A stretch of DNA of 64,000 nt from an uncultured Tenacibaculum sp. (GTDB taxonomy: Bacteria > Bacteroidota > Bacteroidia > Flavobacteriales > Flavobacteriaceae). The position numbers and the translations under genes were made by a program. The stretch is from assembly GCF_947499065.1 (NCBI RefSeq), contig NZ_CANMMT010000004.1, positions 186,001 through 250,000 of the forward strand, in the 5' to 3' direction. Under the pieces are notes generated by a model. The model saw only the letters and a program-made list of their open reading frames with translations, was not told where the DNA came from and did no database searches. Of the stretch, positions 43,938 to 53,933 are shown piece by piece; position 1 is the first letter of the stretch; every line of letters starts with the position of its first letter.

Positions 43938-45326
43938 ATGTCAACCGAAAATAAATTATCAATAAAGGAAAAAATAGGATATGCTTTAGGGGATACAGCA
44001 GCAAATATTGCTTGGCGAACCATAGGCCCCTTTTTACCTATTTTTTACACCGATGTTTTCGGTTTGGGTACGGCAGCTGTAGCTATGTTACTATTTGTAA
44101 TTCGCTTAGGAGACGGTGTTACCGATTTAATTATGGGGAATATTGCAGATAGAACTAAAACAAAATGGGGGAAATTTAGGCCTTGGTTAATATGGACAGC
44201 ATTACCATTTGGAGTAGCCTTAATATTACAGTTTACAACGCCTGATTTAAGTTTGTCGGGAAAGCTAATTTGGGCTTATGCAACTTCTATATTTTATACT
44301 TTGATGTATACGGCTAATAATGTTCCATATTCAGCTTTAATGGGGGTTATGACTTCTAATATAAAAGAAAGAACCGTTTTGTCGTCGTATCGTTTTTTTG
44401 GAGCTTATTTAGGAGGAGTAATAGCAACAATTGGTGTTATTTCATTGGTAGATTTTTTAGGAGAAGGAAATAAAAACTTAGGTTATCAATATACTATGTA
44501 TGTGTTAGCGTTTATATTGGCTATTTTCTCAGTAATTACGTTTTTAACTACAAGAGAGAGGATACCAGTTATAAATAGTGAATCGAATGTAAAGCAAGAT
44601 TATAAAGATTTAATAACGAATAAAGCGTGGTTGATTTTATTGTTTCTAGGCTTTGTTTTTGTAACATATAATGTAATAAAACAAAGTGCAACAATGTATT
44701 ATTTTACACATTATGTACAAGATGAAACAAATTTTTTTGGAAGTCTTTCGAGATGGGGAGGAGAAAATGGATTAGCTGGATTATACTTACTTTCATTGTT
44801 GGTAATATCTATGATTTCTACATTGTTTGCTCCGTATTTATCAAAAAGAATAGGGAAAAAGAGGCTTTTTATTTTAAGTGTCTTGCTTTCGTCAATTACT
44901 GCAGGAGCTATCTATTGGTTAGAGCCTAACCAAGTGGGGAGTATATTTTTATTTGGTATAATTTCAGAGTTTGGGGCAGGATTAATGCCTATACTTTTCT
45001 TTGCTATGTTGGGTGATTCAGCCGATTATTCAGAATATAAAAATGGAAGAAGAGCCACTGGTTTAATTTACTCGGCAGGTACATTTGCAATGAAATTTGG
45101 AGGAGGGGTAGCTGGAGCAATAACTTTAGCTATTTTAAATATGTATAATTATGAAGGGGATGTAGCAGTTAAAACTGCGGAAATGCTTGAGGGGATAAAA
45201 TTGAATATGAGTTTAGTTCCAGCATTGTTTGTGTTGTTAGCTGTAGTGGCTTTACTTTTTTATCCATTAACAACTAAAAAAATGAAAGAAGTAGAGCAGG
45301 TGTTAAATGAACAAAGGAATTCGTAA
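43938..45326 (+). CDS. GPH-type MFS sugar permease (glycoside-pentoside-hexuronide)
   Basis: The 462-residue protein has about twelve membrane helices. It carries the GPH signature near the N-terminus, LGDGVTDLIMGNIADRTKTKWGKFRPWL, seen in relatives of MelB and LacS; no C-terminal IIA domain is present, so the length suits the simple form. GPH permeases import mono- or disaccharides with sodium or protons. It is translated between LacI and AGE genes with gaps of 10 and 4 bases, and probably supplies the sugar that the AGE enzyme converts. Confidence 0.92.
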   Translation: MSTENKLSIKEKIGYALGDTAANIAWRTIGPFLPIFYTDVFGLGTAAVAMLLFVIRLGDGVTDLIMGNIADRTKTKWGKFRPWLIWTALPFGVALILQFTTPDLSLSGKLIWAYATSIFYTLMYTANNVPYSALMGVMTSNIKERTVLSSYRFFGAYLGGVIATIGVISLVDFLGEGNKNLGYQYTMYVLAFILAIFSVITFLTTRERIPVINSESNVKQDYKDLITNKAWLILLFLGFVFVTYNVIKQSATMYYFTHYVQDETNFFGSLSRWGGENGLAGLYLLSLLVISMISTLFAPYLSKRIGKKRLFILSVLLSSITAGAIYWLEPNQVGSIFLFGIISEFGAGLMPILFFAMLGDSADYSEYKNGRRATGLIYSAGTFAMKFGGGVAGAITLAILNMYNYEGDVAVKTAEMLEGIKLNMSLVPALFVLLAVVALLFYPLTTKKMKEVEQVLNEQRNS

Positions 45327-45330
45327 ATAG

Positions 45331-46491
45331 ATGGTAGGAGTTGTAGGTAGTTCTATTAAAAGAGAGCTTCAAGTTGAAATAAGAAAAGAATTACAAAATG
45401 TATTAGATTATTGGAAAACGAATACTATAGATAATTTAGAAGGAGGTTTTTTTGGCGGAGTTGATAATAAAGGAAATGTGATACCAAAAGCACCAAAGGG
45501 AATTATATTGAATGCCAGAACTTTGTGGAGTTTTTCAGCGGTTTGTAATCAAGAAGGTGTAAAAGATAATGAAGCGTTTGCTAACAGAGCTTATCAATAC
45601 TTAAAGTACTTTTTTAAAGATAAAGAAACATCAACTGTATACTGGGAGCTTAATTACAACGGAGAACCAATAGATACAACAAAAAATACAATAGCCCAGG
45701 CATATACTATTTTAGGATTGTCAGAATATTATAAATTATCAAAAAAAGAAGAAGTAAAAACTTGGGCAGTAAATTTGTTTGAGTTTGTTGAGAAAGAATT
45801 GAGGTCTTCTGATGGAAGTTATTTGAATGAAGATTTTAAAGAAGGAGTTCAAGATAAGATTAAGAAGTTAGGGACTTATTTGCATTTGTTAGAAGGTTAT
45901 AGTGCTTTGTATAAAGTGTATGAAAATAAAGAATTAGGAAAAAGAATAATATATTTATTAGAAACTATTGTAAACAAATTTTGGAAAAACGATAAGTGTT
46001 TAGTTTTAGAATTTGATGAACAATGGGTTGATATAAGTAAAACAATTTCTTTTGGACACAATGCAGAGGTTCCATGGATGTTGCTAGATATAGCGAGGTC
46101 TCTTGGTTATAAAAAATATGAAGAAATTATTGTTGAAAAAATGAAGTATAGTATTGCTAATTTTCTAAATGAAGCAGTAACGTTTGATGGGGCAGTGTTA
46201 ACAGGGAAAAATATAGCTTCTAAAGAATTAGATGTTGAATTGAATTGGTGGGTACAAACTGAGGCTATGCTTGCTTTTTATACGCTGTATAAAGAAGCTA
46301 AAAAAGAAGAGTATTTAATTAGCTTGAATAAAGTATGGTGCTTTGTGAAAGGTAATTTTATTGATAATAATAATGGAGAATGGCATTCAAAAATAACAGA
46401 GAATGGAGAGAGGCTAGAACATAAAGTAGCTATGTGGAAAACTCCATATCATATAGTTAGGATGTGTTTGAATGTGGTGTCTGATATTTAA
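45331..46491 (+). CDS. AGE family epimerase (N-acylglucosamine 2-epimerase / cellobiose 2-epimerase-like)
   Basis: The 386-residue protein has the alpha6/alpha6 barrel pattern and the AGE catalytic residues: [11 protein letters not shown], His243 in [14 protein letters not shown], Trp in NWWVQTEAM and His374 in TPYHIVRMC. Length and motifs fit cellobiose or mannose 2-epimerases better than the N-acylglucosamine enzyme, which lacks some of these aromatic residues. It would interconvert reducing-end glucose and mannose in a disaccharide. A GH130 phosphorylase that usually follows such an epimerase is not present in the window. Its stop codon overlaps that of the converging DUF255 gene. Confidence 0.85.
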   Translation: MVGVVGSSIKRELQVEIRKELQNVLDYWKTNTIDNLEGGFFGGVDNKGNVIPKAPKGIILNARTLWSFSAVCNQEGVKDNEAFANRAYQYLKYFFKDKETSTVYWELNYNGEPIDTTKNTIAQAYTILGLSEYYKLSKKEEVKTWAVNLFEFVEKELRSSDGSYLNEDFKEGVQDKIKKLGTYLHLLEGYSALYKVYENKELGKRIIYLLETIVNKFWKNDKCLVLEFDEQWVDISKTISFGHNAEVPWMLLDIARSLGYKKYEEIIVEKMKYSIANFLNEAVTFDGAVLTGKNIASKELDVELNWWVQTEAMLAFYTLYKEAKKEEYLISLNKVWCFVKGNFIDNNNGEWHSKITENGERLEHKVAMWKTPYHIVRMCLNVVSDI

Positions 46492-48608
46492 TTTTTCAAT
46501 TGATTTATTGCCTTTTTTACATCACTAGTAGGTAATTTACAAGCTTTATTAATACAAACGTATATGTATGTTTCTTTAGAAGAAAACCTGTTTTTTAATA
46601 AAGGTAAATTACTTTCTTTAAGACTACCAGCAACTAACTTATTTGGTAAATAAACTTTATTTAATAGAGTAGATTTTTCAAGAGCTTTATTTCCTGAAAT
46701 AGCAACTTCATAAAAAGGATAGGTATAATTTAAATATAGAGAAAGCCAATTTGCATGAGAAGAAGGAAAATTATTCATTTCTGGACTAATATTGTGTAGC
46801 ATTTGCTTGCTTACTTTTAAATACTCTTCATTCTCATAAAAATGACTTAATAAAAATAAGTTCTTAGCCATGATTGAATTAGAAGAAGCAATAACATTAT
46901 CATCGGTTTCAATCTTTTTAGCGATTAATTCTTTTTCTAAATTAGAAGTATAATAAAAGAAATTACTTTTTTCATCGTAAAAATGATTAAAAACATAATC
47001 AGTAAGCTTCTTTGATAGTGATAGCCATTGAGAATCGAATGTGACTTGATATAAGCTTAAATAGGCGTTAATTAGGGTAGCATAATCTTCTAAATAAGCA
47101 TTAATACTTGCTTTACCATTTTTATAATTTCTGAAAACTTCACCATTTTGTTTAATTAAATTTTCTTTAATAAAATTAGCATTCTTAAGAGCGATATTTA
47201 AAAAGTGAGAATCGTCAAAAGCTTTGTAAGCATCAACATAACCTTTTAGAGTTAAAGCATTCCAGGAAGTAAGGATTTTGTCATCCAATCTAGGTTTGTT
47301 TTTTTTGCTTCTATGTTTTGTTAATAATGAACGCCATTGCGCTACTTTTTTGTTTAGTTTATTTAATGATACATCGTATTTTTTAGAAAACTCTTCATTG
47401 GTAAATTTTCTTATTAAATGATATTTTTCTTCTTCCCATAATCCATATGAGTTGATTCCAAAATAATTTGAAAATAAATCAAAATCATCTTTAGGGATAA
47501 TTGAAGTAAGTTCGTTTTTAGTCCATACATAATAAGCTCCTTCTTCAAGTTTATTATGTTCGTTACTACTATCTGCATCTAGAGATGAATAAAAACCACC
47601 ACTTTTATCCATTAATTCTTTCTCTATAAAGTTTAATGTTTGATATACAGTTTCCTTGTAAAGAGGCTTTTGTGTAGCTGTATAAGCATTAGAATATAGA
47701 CTAACTAGTTGACCATTGTCGTAGAGCATTTTTTCAAAATGAGGAATATGCCATTTTTTATCAGTGGAGTATCTAGAGAAGCCACCTTCACTTTGATCAA
47801 AAATACCACCTAAAGCCATTTTAGTTAGGGTAGTATTAACATGAGATAAAAGTTCTTTGTTTTTTGTGAGATAAGCGTATTGTAATAGAAACTCATAATT
47901 AACAGGCATTGGAAATTTAGGAGAACTATCAATACTACCAAATGAATTATCGAAGTGTTTGAACCAGTTGTCTAAGGAATTTTTTATATAAGATTTGTTG
48001 AAATCTTGTTCTTTGTTATTAATAGAAATTAAAGAGTTTTCTTTAATGCCTTCTGTTAGTTTTTCAGCGTAATTAATTAGTTCTTGAGGTTCTTTTGTGT
48101 ATAGAGAGGAAATTTGGTTAAGAACATTAATCCATTGGTCTTTTGGAAAGTAAGTTCCGCCAAAAACAGGTTTTCCATTAGGTAAAGCTATGCAGTTTAA
48201 GGGCCACCCACCACTTCCAGTCATAAGTTGTACAGCAGTCATGTAAACTTTATCAATATCAGGACGTTCTTCTCTGTCAATTTTTACATTAATAAAATTG
48301 TCGTTCATTATTTTAGCAACTTCTTCATTTTCAAAAGATTCTTTCTCCATAACATGGCACCAATGGCAAGAAGAGTATCCTATAGAAATTAATAAAAGTT
48401 TGTTTTCTTTTTTGGCGAGTTCTAATGTTTTCTCATTCCAAGGATACCAGTTTACAGGATTGTGCGCATGTTGTAATAAGTACGGGCTTGTTTCGTGAAT
48501 TAAGCTATTGGTGTATTTATGTTTTTTAGTATCATTTTTTGTTGAGGTGTTTTTGCATGATAGGATGAAAAAAATAATACAGCAGAATAAAATCTTTTTT
48601 AAAAACAT
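46488..48608 (-). CDS. DUF255 thioredoxin-domain lipoprotein (YyaL/SPATA20-like)
   Basis: The 706-residue protein has a lipoprotein signal (lipobox LSC, Cys18), the N-terminal thioredoxin-like DUF255 domain with [29 protein letters not shown] and [10 protein letters not shown] long C-terminal helical toroid follows, similar to AGE-type glycosidase folds ([20 protein letters not shown]). The frame opens further to a TTG at 48629, but the ATG at 48608 gives a proper signal peptide. Function is uncertain; the CHWC site suggests thiol chemistry. It shares four bases at the stop with the AGE gene. Confidence 0.88.
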   Translation of the reverse strand: MFLKKILFCCIIFFILSCKNTSTKNDTKKHKYTNSLIHETSPYLLQHAHNPVNWYPWNEKTLELAKKENKLLLISIGYSSCHWCHVMEKESFENEEVAKIMNDNFINVKIDREERPDIDKVYMTAVQLMTGSGGWPLNCIALPNGKPVFGGTYFPKDQWINVLNQISSLYTKEPQELINYAEKLTEGIKENSLISINNKEQDFNKSYIKNSLDNWFKHFDNSFGSIDSSPKFPMPVNYEFLLQYAYLTKNKELLSHVNTTLTKMALGGIFDQSEGGFSRYSTDKKWHIPHFEKMLYDNGQLVSLYSNAYTATQKPLYKETVYQTLNFIEKELMDKSGGFYSSLDADSSNEHNKLEEGAYYVWTKNELTSIIPKDDFDLFSNYFGINSYGLWEEEKYHLIRKFTNEEFSKKYDVSLNKLNKKVAQWRSLLTKHRSKKNKPRLDDKILTSWNALTLKGYVDAYKAFDDSHFLNIALKNANFIKENLIKQNGEVFRNYKNGKASINAYLEDYATLINAYLSLYQVTFDSQWLSLSKKLTDYVFNHFYDEKSNFFYYTSNLEKELIAKKIETDDNVIASSNSIMAKNLFLLSHFYENEEYLKVSKQMLHNISPEMNNFPSSHANWLSLYLNYTYPFYEVAISGNKALEKSTLLNKVYLPNKLVAGSLKESNLPLLKNRFSSKETYIYVCINKACKLPTSDVKKAINQLKN

Positions 48609-48658
48609 ATTAAATAAGGTTGTAACCAAAAATAATAAATTTTTATGGGATAGAATTC

Positions 48659-48686
48659 AAAAGCCCACTCATATGAGTGGGCTTTT
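48659..48686 (-). terminator. Perfect palindrome, terminator of the lipA transcript
   Basis: AAAAGCCCACTCAT and ATGAGTGGGCTTTT form a perfect 28-base palindrome with a GC-rich core and T run on both strands. It is the first hairpin reached on the minus strand after the lipA stop at 48905. The 218 bases between it and lipA (48687-48904) contain no gene or RNA I can recognise. Confidence 0.75.
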
Positions 48687-48904
48687 GTTAATCAACTAAT
48701 TCAAATAATTTACACAATGAAAACAATATTACTTGTCTACGAATTATTGCTTTCAAATTCTGTGCCAAAATTACGAATTACTTATATGTTTTTGAAGTTG
48801 ATGTTTAAGAATTCACAATTTTTTAACTATATATAGTCTTTGTGTTAACAAATGTGTAGGTGAACTGTTAATTTTAACAATTTATTAATAAACTGGTGTT
48901 TTAA

Positions 48905-49774
48905 TTAACTAGCATGCTTATGCGCTTTGTAAGAAGATCTAACTAAAGCACCACTTTCAACATACATAAAGCCCATTTCTAAACCTAAAGTTTCATATTT
49001 TTTAAACTGATCAGGAGTAATAAATTGCTTAACTGGCAAGTGTTTTTTACTTGGTTGTAAATACTGACCAATAGTAATAATGTCTAACCCAACACTACGC
49101 AAATCTTTCATTGTTTGGATAACTTCTTCTTCAGTTTCACCTAAACCTAGCATAATTCCAGATTTAGTGCGCATACCATTATCTTTCAAATATTTTAAAA
49201 CAGCTAAGCTTCTATCATATTTAGCCTGAATACGAACTTCACGAGTTAATCTACGAACAGTTTCCATATTGTGAGAAACTACTTCAGGTGCTACCTCTAT
49301 AATTCTATCAAGTAATTTTTCATTTCCTTGAAAATCTGGTATTAAAGTTTCTAAAGTAGTATTAGGATTTGCTCTTCTAACAGCATTTACGGTTTCAGCC
49401 CAAATGATAGATCCACCATCTTTTAAGTCATCTCTATCTACTGAAGTTAATACAGCATGTTTAATACTCATTAATTTAATTGAGCGAGCAACTTTTTCAG
49501 GCTCGTCCCATTCAACAGTTTCTGGTCTACCGGTTTTTACACCACAAAAACCACAAGAACGAGTACAAATATTTCCTAAAATCATAAAAGTAGCAGTTCC
49601 TTCTCCCCAACATTCTCCCATATTAGGACAGCTACCACTAGTACAAATAGTATTTAACTTGTATTTATCTACTAAACCTCTAAGTTCTGTATATTTTTTA
49701 CCAACAGGTAACTTTACGCGTAACCATTTTGGCTTTTTTGTTCTTTCAGGTAGTACTACAGATTTATTTTCCAT
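48905..49774 (-). CDS. lipA: Lipoyl synthase LipA
   Basis: The 289-residue radical-SAM enzyme has the auxiliary-cluster cysteines Cys44, Cys49 and Cys55 in [14 protein letters not shown] and the radical SAM cysteines Cys70, Cys74 and Cys77 in [10 protein letters not shown]. The C-terminal RSSYKA contains the Ser that ligates the auxiliary cluster. It inserts two sulfur atoms into the octanoyl chain on 2-oxoacid dehydrogenases and GcvH. Size is standard. The lipB gene is not adjacent. A TAAATTTG promoter element lies 21 bases upstream. Confidence 0.97.
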   Translation of the reverse strand: MENKSVVLPERTKKPKWLRVKLPVGKKYTELRGLVDKYKLNTICTSGSCPNMGECWGEGTATFMILGNICTRSCGFCGVKTGRPETVEWDEPEKVARSIKLMSIKHAVLTSVDRDDLKDGGSIIWAETVNAVRRANPNTTLETLIPDFQGNEKLLDRIIEVAPEVVSHNMETVRRLTREVRIQAKYDRSLAVLKYLKDNGMRTKSGIMLGLGETEEEVIQTMKDLRSVGLDIITIGQYLQPSKKHLPVKQFITPDQFKKYETLGLEMGFMYVESGALVRSSYKAHKHAS

Positions 49775-49794
49775 TTTATAAAAAAATTGAACTG

Positions 49795-49802
49795 CAAATT
49801 TA
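49795..49802 (-). promoter_or_regulatory. Candidate -7 promoter element for lipA
   Basis: On the minus strand this is TAAATTTG, an exact TAnnTTTG match, about 21 bases before the lipA ATG and within the gap after the upstream gene. No TTTG was found at -33. Confidence 0.4.
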
Positions 49803-49808
49803 CAATTT

Positions 49809-50711
49809 TTATTGTTGATAAAGATCTTTAATGGAATCTATCAAGCTAATTTTTTTTAAACTAAATTCTTTTTTTAATTGACTAATAGTACCAATTCCAA
49901 TATAACAAGGAGGTAATATTTCTGTTACTTCTTTCTTTCCATTATCATTATGAGATATTACTACGTTTTCAATCGAAATTAAACTCCTAGTTTCAGATTC
50001 TAAGCAATAAATGTAAATTCTAGAATAACGATTTGCACTTCCATATTTTAAAGAGTTTATAGTGTCAAGTATATTATTATTAAAATGTTCTATGAAGTCC
50101 TTTTTTAAATGTATTTGCTCGAAATCTTTATCGATATAAAGCTTTTTATACCATTTATTGGTTGATTCTGAAAAAGGTTCAATACTTATGTTTTTGTATC
50201 CAGAATATGCCATAAGTATAATTATTGTAGCTTCTAGAATCCATATTATGGATAGTGAGAAATTTTTAATGAGAAAACCAAAAAGTTCCCAACTTCCTAT
50301 TTTATTAAGGGTTATTATGTTCTCTATTAGTAAATCTGGTCTTATTAAAATTTGAATAAAAAATTTAGTGTCGATTACTAATTTTACTTCTTCTACGGAT
50401 ATTATATAGAAATAACTTACCCATTGAAAATACACTCCTAAAAAAGCTAAGATTAAAGTTATTATTATAGATTTTTTTCGATTCCTTATTTTAAATACTC
50501 TATTAAGTAAATAACTAATTTGAGAAATTGAATAGCCAAATACTAAACCTAGTATAAAATTAAAATAAATTAAAGGCATAAAGGTTACAATTAAGCTATA
50601 AAAATAACTAGCAAAAAGTGTGATAAATATTCCAAAAATAAGGACTAATGATAAATTTGTTATAGGGGCTTTACCAGACTCATTATAAAGAGAAAGTTCG
50701 GTGAATTTCAT
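49809..50711 (-). CDS. Hypothetical multi-pass membrane protein with cytoplasmic C-terminal domain
   Basis: The 300-residue protein has about four or five membrane helices in the first 170 residues (for example [50 protein letters not shown]) and a soluble C-terminal part of about 120 residues with [40 protein letters not shown] and [17 protein letters not shown]. No family recognised. The frame extends to 50744, but that would overlap the Nramp-like gene; ATG 50711 leaves an 11-base gap and begins [10 protein letters not shown]. It probably shares a transcript with that transporter gene. Confidence 0.6.
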   Translation of the reverse strand: MKFTELSLYNESGKAPITNLSLVLIFGIFITLFASYFYSLIVTFMPLIYFNFILGLVFGYSISQISYLLNRVFKIRNRKKSIIITLILAFLGVYFQWVSYFYIISVEEVKLVIDTKFFIQILIRPDLLIENIITLNKIGSWELFGFLIKNFSLSIIWILEATIIILMAYSGYKNISIEPFSESTNKWYKKLYIDKDFEQIHLKKDFIEHFNNNILDTINSLKYGSANRYSRIYIYCLESETRSLISIENVVISHNDNGKKEVTEILPPCYIGIGTISQLKKEFSLKKISLIDSIKDLYQQ

Positions 50712-50722
50712 ATTAATTTTTA

Positions 50723-51943
50723 TCACAAATTTAATAAAAACCAAATACTAAATGCGATTAAAAATACAATACCAGTAATACTTAAAATACGTAAGCCTAA
50801 ACCAGGTCTATGCTTTTCAGGAGTATGTTCACCGGTAATTAATATATAATTTAAAATAGCGTAGAATGGAGCTGTTAAGAAAGATAATACCGTAGCTATT
50901 TTAACCAAAAATCCCATGTCAGATAAAAAATATTTTAGAATAAGAAAAGTACCAATAGCTAAAAATAACATCCAGAACCAATAAGAAGCCTTTGTTTTTT
51001 TATTAAAAATTAAAGTGGAAGTTTTACTCATGGCTCTAGGTGAAGCATCCAATGTAGTTAATGTAGTACTGAACATGGTTGTAAAAGCAGCTATACCAAT
51101 GAATAAGTAAGAAAAATCACCTAAGTTTTTTGTGTATAAATTAATTAGTTGAGAGGCAAATACAGTTCCTTTACTAGAAAAAGATTCACCAGACCTATAC
51201 ATAACCAATGCTCCTAACATTACAAAACAAACACCTAAAAAGAAGGTTCCAATGTATCCAACATTGAAATCGAAAATAGCATGTTTAGGTTTTATTTTTT
51301 CGAAAGTAGTTTTACTTTTTTCAACCGACCATATTGAATGCCAAATAGAAATATCTAAAGGAGCAGGCATCCAGCCTAAAAAGGCTATTAAAAAAGTTAT
51401 TTGAGCAGTACCACTAGGTACTATTTGTTGAAAACTAAATCCTTTTTGAGTGCTAAATAAAGCAATGTTTACAGCTAAAATAGTACTTATAGTTAATGTT
51501 AGTATAATGTATTTCATTAAATTATCTAGTAATTTATACTTTCCAATTCCTAAAATAATTACACTAATAAACATTATTATAATTGACCATATTACTAAAT
51601 CATTGGTAAAACCAAAGATGTTAGAAGCTAAGCTTGCAGTTACAATTGTTACCGCAGCTTGAATAGTAAACATAGTGGCAAAATTTAAAATATAATAGCT
51701 AACTAAAACATATTTGCCAAGTTTTTTATAACCATCTAACAAAGTTTCGCCAGTAGCCGAAGCGTAACGAGGTCCAAATTGAAAAAAAGGATATTTAAAA
51801 ATATTAACGATTAGTAAAGCCCAAAGTAAACCAAAACCGAAATCGGCACCAGCTCTTGTAGATTGTACCAAGTGAGAAACTCCTATTGCAGCACCAGCAA
51901 ATAACAAACCAGGACCAAGTAAATTTAAAAAAGACTTTTTCAT
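50723..51943 (-). CDS. Nramp family transporter with altered metal-binding motif
   Basis: The 406-residue protein has about eleven helices of the Nramp fold: helix 1 GPGLLFAGAAI.GVSH..STRAGADFGF and helix 6 AFLGWMPAPLDISIWHS. In classical Nramp proteins helix 1 carries DPGN and helix 6 MPH. Here the positions that align by eye with DPGN read GVSH (residues 21-24), while the Met of helix 6 (Met192) and the following Pro stay. The protein belongs to the Nramp family by fold but may not carry Mn/Fe as usual. It has an unknown membrane protein gene directly downstream. Confidence 0.82.
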   Translation of the reverse strand: MKKSFLNLLGPGLLFAGAAIGVSHLVQSTRAGADFGFGLLWALLIVNIFKYPFFQFGPRYASATGETLLDGYKKLGKYVLVSYYILNFATMFTIQAAVTIVTASLASNIFGFTNDLVIWSIIIMFISVIILGIGKYKLLDNLMKYIILTLTISTILAVNIALFSTQKGFSFQQIVPSGTAQITFLIAFLGWMPAPLDISIWHSIWSVEKSKTTFEKIKPKHAIFDFNVGYIGTFFLGVCFVMLGALVMYRSGESFSSKGTVFASQLINLYTKNLGDFSYLFIGIAAFTTMFSTTLTTLDASPRAMSKTSTLIFNKKTKASYWFWMLFLAIGTFLILKYFLSDMGFLVKIATVLSFLTAPFYAILNYILITGEHTPEKHRPGLGLRILSITGIVFLIAFSIWFLLNL

Positions 51944-52034
51944 AAAGGGAAATGAAAGAAAATGTTAAATTAATTGATACTGTATAATAAATTATACAAT
52001 TCTTTAGTTTTTTAATTGCTAAAGTTGGGGCAAT

Positions 52035-52598
52035 TTAAGATTTCTTTATTATTTCTGCTAATAATTTTTTAGCTCTCAATAATTTAACCTTTACATTATT
52101 CATCGGTTCCCCTATTTTTTCTGAGATTTCTTTATAGCTTAACTCTTGAAAAAAACGTAAATTAATTATTTCTTGGTATTTCGGTTTTAGCTTTTTTATA
52201 TCCTTTAAAAGTTTAGCTAAATTTTGTTCTGTAATAATTTTATCTTCAGGAGAAGGAGCATCATCGACTACCTGAAAAGCAGCTTCTTCTTGTTCTTTAG
52301 AAGTGTCAATTGAAATCGTAGACTTTTTTTTACGTAGAAAATCAATATGTACATTCTTAGAAATAGTAATTAACCAAGTTTTGAATTGATATTCTTCGTT
52401 AAAGGTGTCTATTTTATCAAAAGCTTTAGAAAAAGTTTGAATAGTAATATCTTCAGCATCATTATCATTTTTAATTTTTGATAATTGATAGTTGTATACA
52501 TTTCCCCAGAAAGTGTCTAATAGGAAATTAAAAGAAATTTGGTTTCCTTTCTTAGCAAGCTGAATGTGGTGAAGAACTTTTTCTTTATTTACTTCCAA
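52035..52598 (-). CDS. ECF-type RNA polymerase sigma-70 factor
   Basis: The 187-residue protein has sigma region 2 (YQLSKIKNDNDAEDITIQTFSKAFDKIDTF, FKTWLITISKNVHIDFLRKK) and region 4 (LKPKYQEIINLRFFQELSYKEISEKIGEPMNNVKVKLLRAKKLL), with a linker between. The start is TTG at 52598, which lies inside the last ten bases of the glycosyltransferase gene. No anti-sigma gene is adjacent, so its control is not obvious. It belongs to an operon with the glycosyltransferase and a small Cys-rich membrane protein. Confidence 0.92.
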   Translation of the reverse strand: MEVNKEKVLHHIQLAKKGNQISFNFLLDTFWGNVYNYQLSKIKNDNDAEDITIQTFSKAFDKIDTFNEEYQFKTWLITISKNVHIDFLRKKKSTISIDTSKEQEEAAFQVVDDAPSPEDKIITEQNLAKLLKDIKKLKPKYQEIINLRFFQELSYKEISEKIGEPMNNVKVKLLRAKKLLAEIIKKS

Positions 52599-53689
52599 TG
52601 TGTAGGTTTAGAAATTGTATTTGTTATAAATATAATGATTTGTAATGATACTAAACAAATGTCAAGTATGGGCAATAAGAAAAGGATTTTTTTATCGTGA
52701 AGTTTAAAAGCTGATTTTCCAATAACTAAAAACTGTATGAAATAGTAGAATAAAACAATAGGTAGAGTTATTTTCCATTTTAAGATAAGTACATAAACAG
52801 CTAAAGGGAAAAAAATAATTTTCGTAAACTTGAAAAGGTTTAAGAAAAAACGATGTTTAAACTTATACAAAGGAAATATAATAGATAATTTCCTTTTTTG
52901 TGTAAACCAATCTTTAAAAGAAATATAAGAATTAGAAGTTACACGACTATTTTCAGCTATAGAAATAGCTGTGTTTTTATTATTGGCAGCATCTTTTATA
53001 AATAAATCATCTTCACCTATAAAACTATCCATGTGTTTAATGAAACCATTTACTTTAAAAAACTCACTTTTAGTATATCCTAAGTTTTTAATATTAGCGC
53101 TAAAAGGACTTCCAAATTTAGCAAAAGAGAAAGATAAAATATGGTTAAAAATATTATCGAATCTAATAAGTAGGTTTGAGAAAGATAATTTTTTAGATTT
53201 TATTTTTTGATAGCCTAAAATAATTGATTTTTCTTGAGAGAAATTAGAACTCATTTCCTTAATCCAATAGGCTGAATCAGGTTTGCAAGAAATGTCTGTA
53301 AATAATAAATGTTCATGAGTTGCAGCTTTTATACCTAGGGTTAAAGCGTATTTACGATTTCCCCAAAAAGCTTCAGTATTTACAACATTTACAATTTTGA
53401 TATTAGAATATTCCTCTTGAAGATTTTCCATAACATCAAGTGTATCATCAGAAGAAGCATTGTTTATTAAAACAATTTCAAAATCAGTATAATTTTGTTT
53501 AGAAAACTCTTGAATATAATCTGCTAACTCATTTGCTTTATTTTTAATACAAATGATAACTGAGATAGGAATATTTTTAGAGATTGCTTTTTTTTCTTTT
53601 TTAAAAGCAAAAACGGAAAAACTTAAAAAATAAATTATTTGTATAATCGTAACTGCTACAAAAATGTAGAAAACTACAGTAAAGATCAT
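52589..53689 (-). CDS. Family 2 glycosyltransferase, membrane-associated
   Basis: The 366-residue protein has an N-terminal membrane helix (about 3-28), the GT2 domain beginning PISVIICIKNKANELADYIQEF, EIVLINNASSDDTLDVME, the DxD-like TDISCKPD, GEDDLFIKDAAN and a QKRKL motif, then two or three C-terminal helices. It should transfer a sugar from a nucleotide donor to a lipid or polymer at the inner membrane. The substrate is unknown. The gene shares ten bases with the sigma-factor start and lies 15 bases after the small Cys-rich protein gene. Confidence 0.88.
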   Translation of the reverse strand: MIFTVVFYIFVAVTIIQIIYFLSFSVFAFKKEKKAISKNIPISVIICIKNKANELADYIQEFSKQNYTDFEIVLINNASSDDTLDVMENLQEEYSNIKIVNVVNTEAFWGNRKYALTLGIKAATHEHLLFTDISCKPDSAYWIKEMSSNFSQEKSIILGYQKIKSKKLSFSNLLIRFDNIFNHILSFSFAKFGSPFSANIKNLGYTKSEFFKVNGFIKHMDSFIGEDDLFIKDAANNKNTAISIAENSRVTSNSYISFKDWFTQKRKLSIIFPLYKFKHRFFLNLFKFTKIIFFPLAVYVLILKWKITLPIVLFYYFIQFLVIGKSAFKLHDKKILFLLPILDICLVSLQIIIFITNTISKPTHWK

Positions 53690-53704
53690 ATAAATAAAAT
53701 AAAT

Positions 53705-53911
53705 TTAGTTTGCGTGTTGTGGTTCACTGCAAGAATCGAACTGGTCTGGTGTTTTACCGCAAAAACCACAAGATTCACCACTTTGATTTAAAACAGGATT
53801 TTGGCTAGCACAAGTTCCAGCAAATTCACCATCTTTTTTAGCCCAAATTTTAATAGCAATTCCTGCAAATGCAAGCGCTAATAATCCAATTGTTACGAAA
53901 ACTAATTTCAT
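53705..53911 (-). CDS. Small Cys-rich membrane protein
   Basis: The 68-residue protein has one N-terminal membrane helix (LVFVTIGLLALAFAGIAIKIW) and a soluble tail of about 40 residues with four cysteines in GTCASQNP..ESCGFCGKTPDQFDSCSE. It resembles the small 'membrane or secreted' proteins of Flavobacteriia with unknown function; the CGFC pair may bind metal. The frame is open eleven codons further to 53944, but the ATG at 53911 starts the conserved helix. It is the first gene of an operon with a glycosyltransferase and a sigma factor and has its own promoter element. Confidence 0.72.
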   Translation of the reverse strand: MKLVFVTIGLLALAFAGIAIKIWAKKDGEFAGTCASQNPVLNQSGESCGFCGKTPDQFDSCSEPQHAN

Positions 53912-53933
53912 TTCTTGAAAAATTTTAGTGAGG

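Noticed and set aside
43519..44004. Long minus-strand open frame of 161 codons across the LacI/GPH junction
   Set aside because: It is antisense to two well-supported genes and its product is low-complexity and hydrophobic; it is a shadow frame.
48609..48629. TTG start of the DUF255 protein
   Set aside because: The ATG at 48608 directly precedes the lipoprotein signal; the extra residues lack support.
49404..49781. Plus-strand open frame of 125 codons over lipA
   Set aside because: It is antisense to lipA, which has complete catalytic motifs; no family match is seen.
50712..50744. Longer start of the unknown membrane protein
   Set aside because: It would overlap the stop of the Nramp-like gene at 50723; ATG 50711 removes the overlap.
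53728..53745. GTTCGATTC-like sequence resembling a tRNA T loop (minus strand)
   Set aside because: It lies inside the coding sequence for DQFDSC of the small Cys-rich protein and has no acceptor, D or anticodon stem around it.
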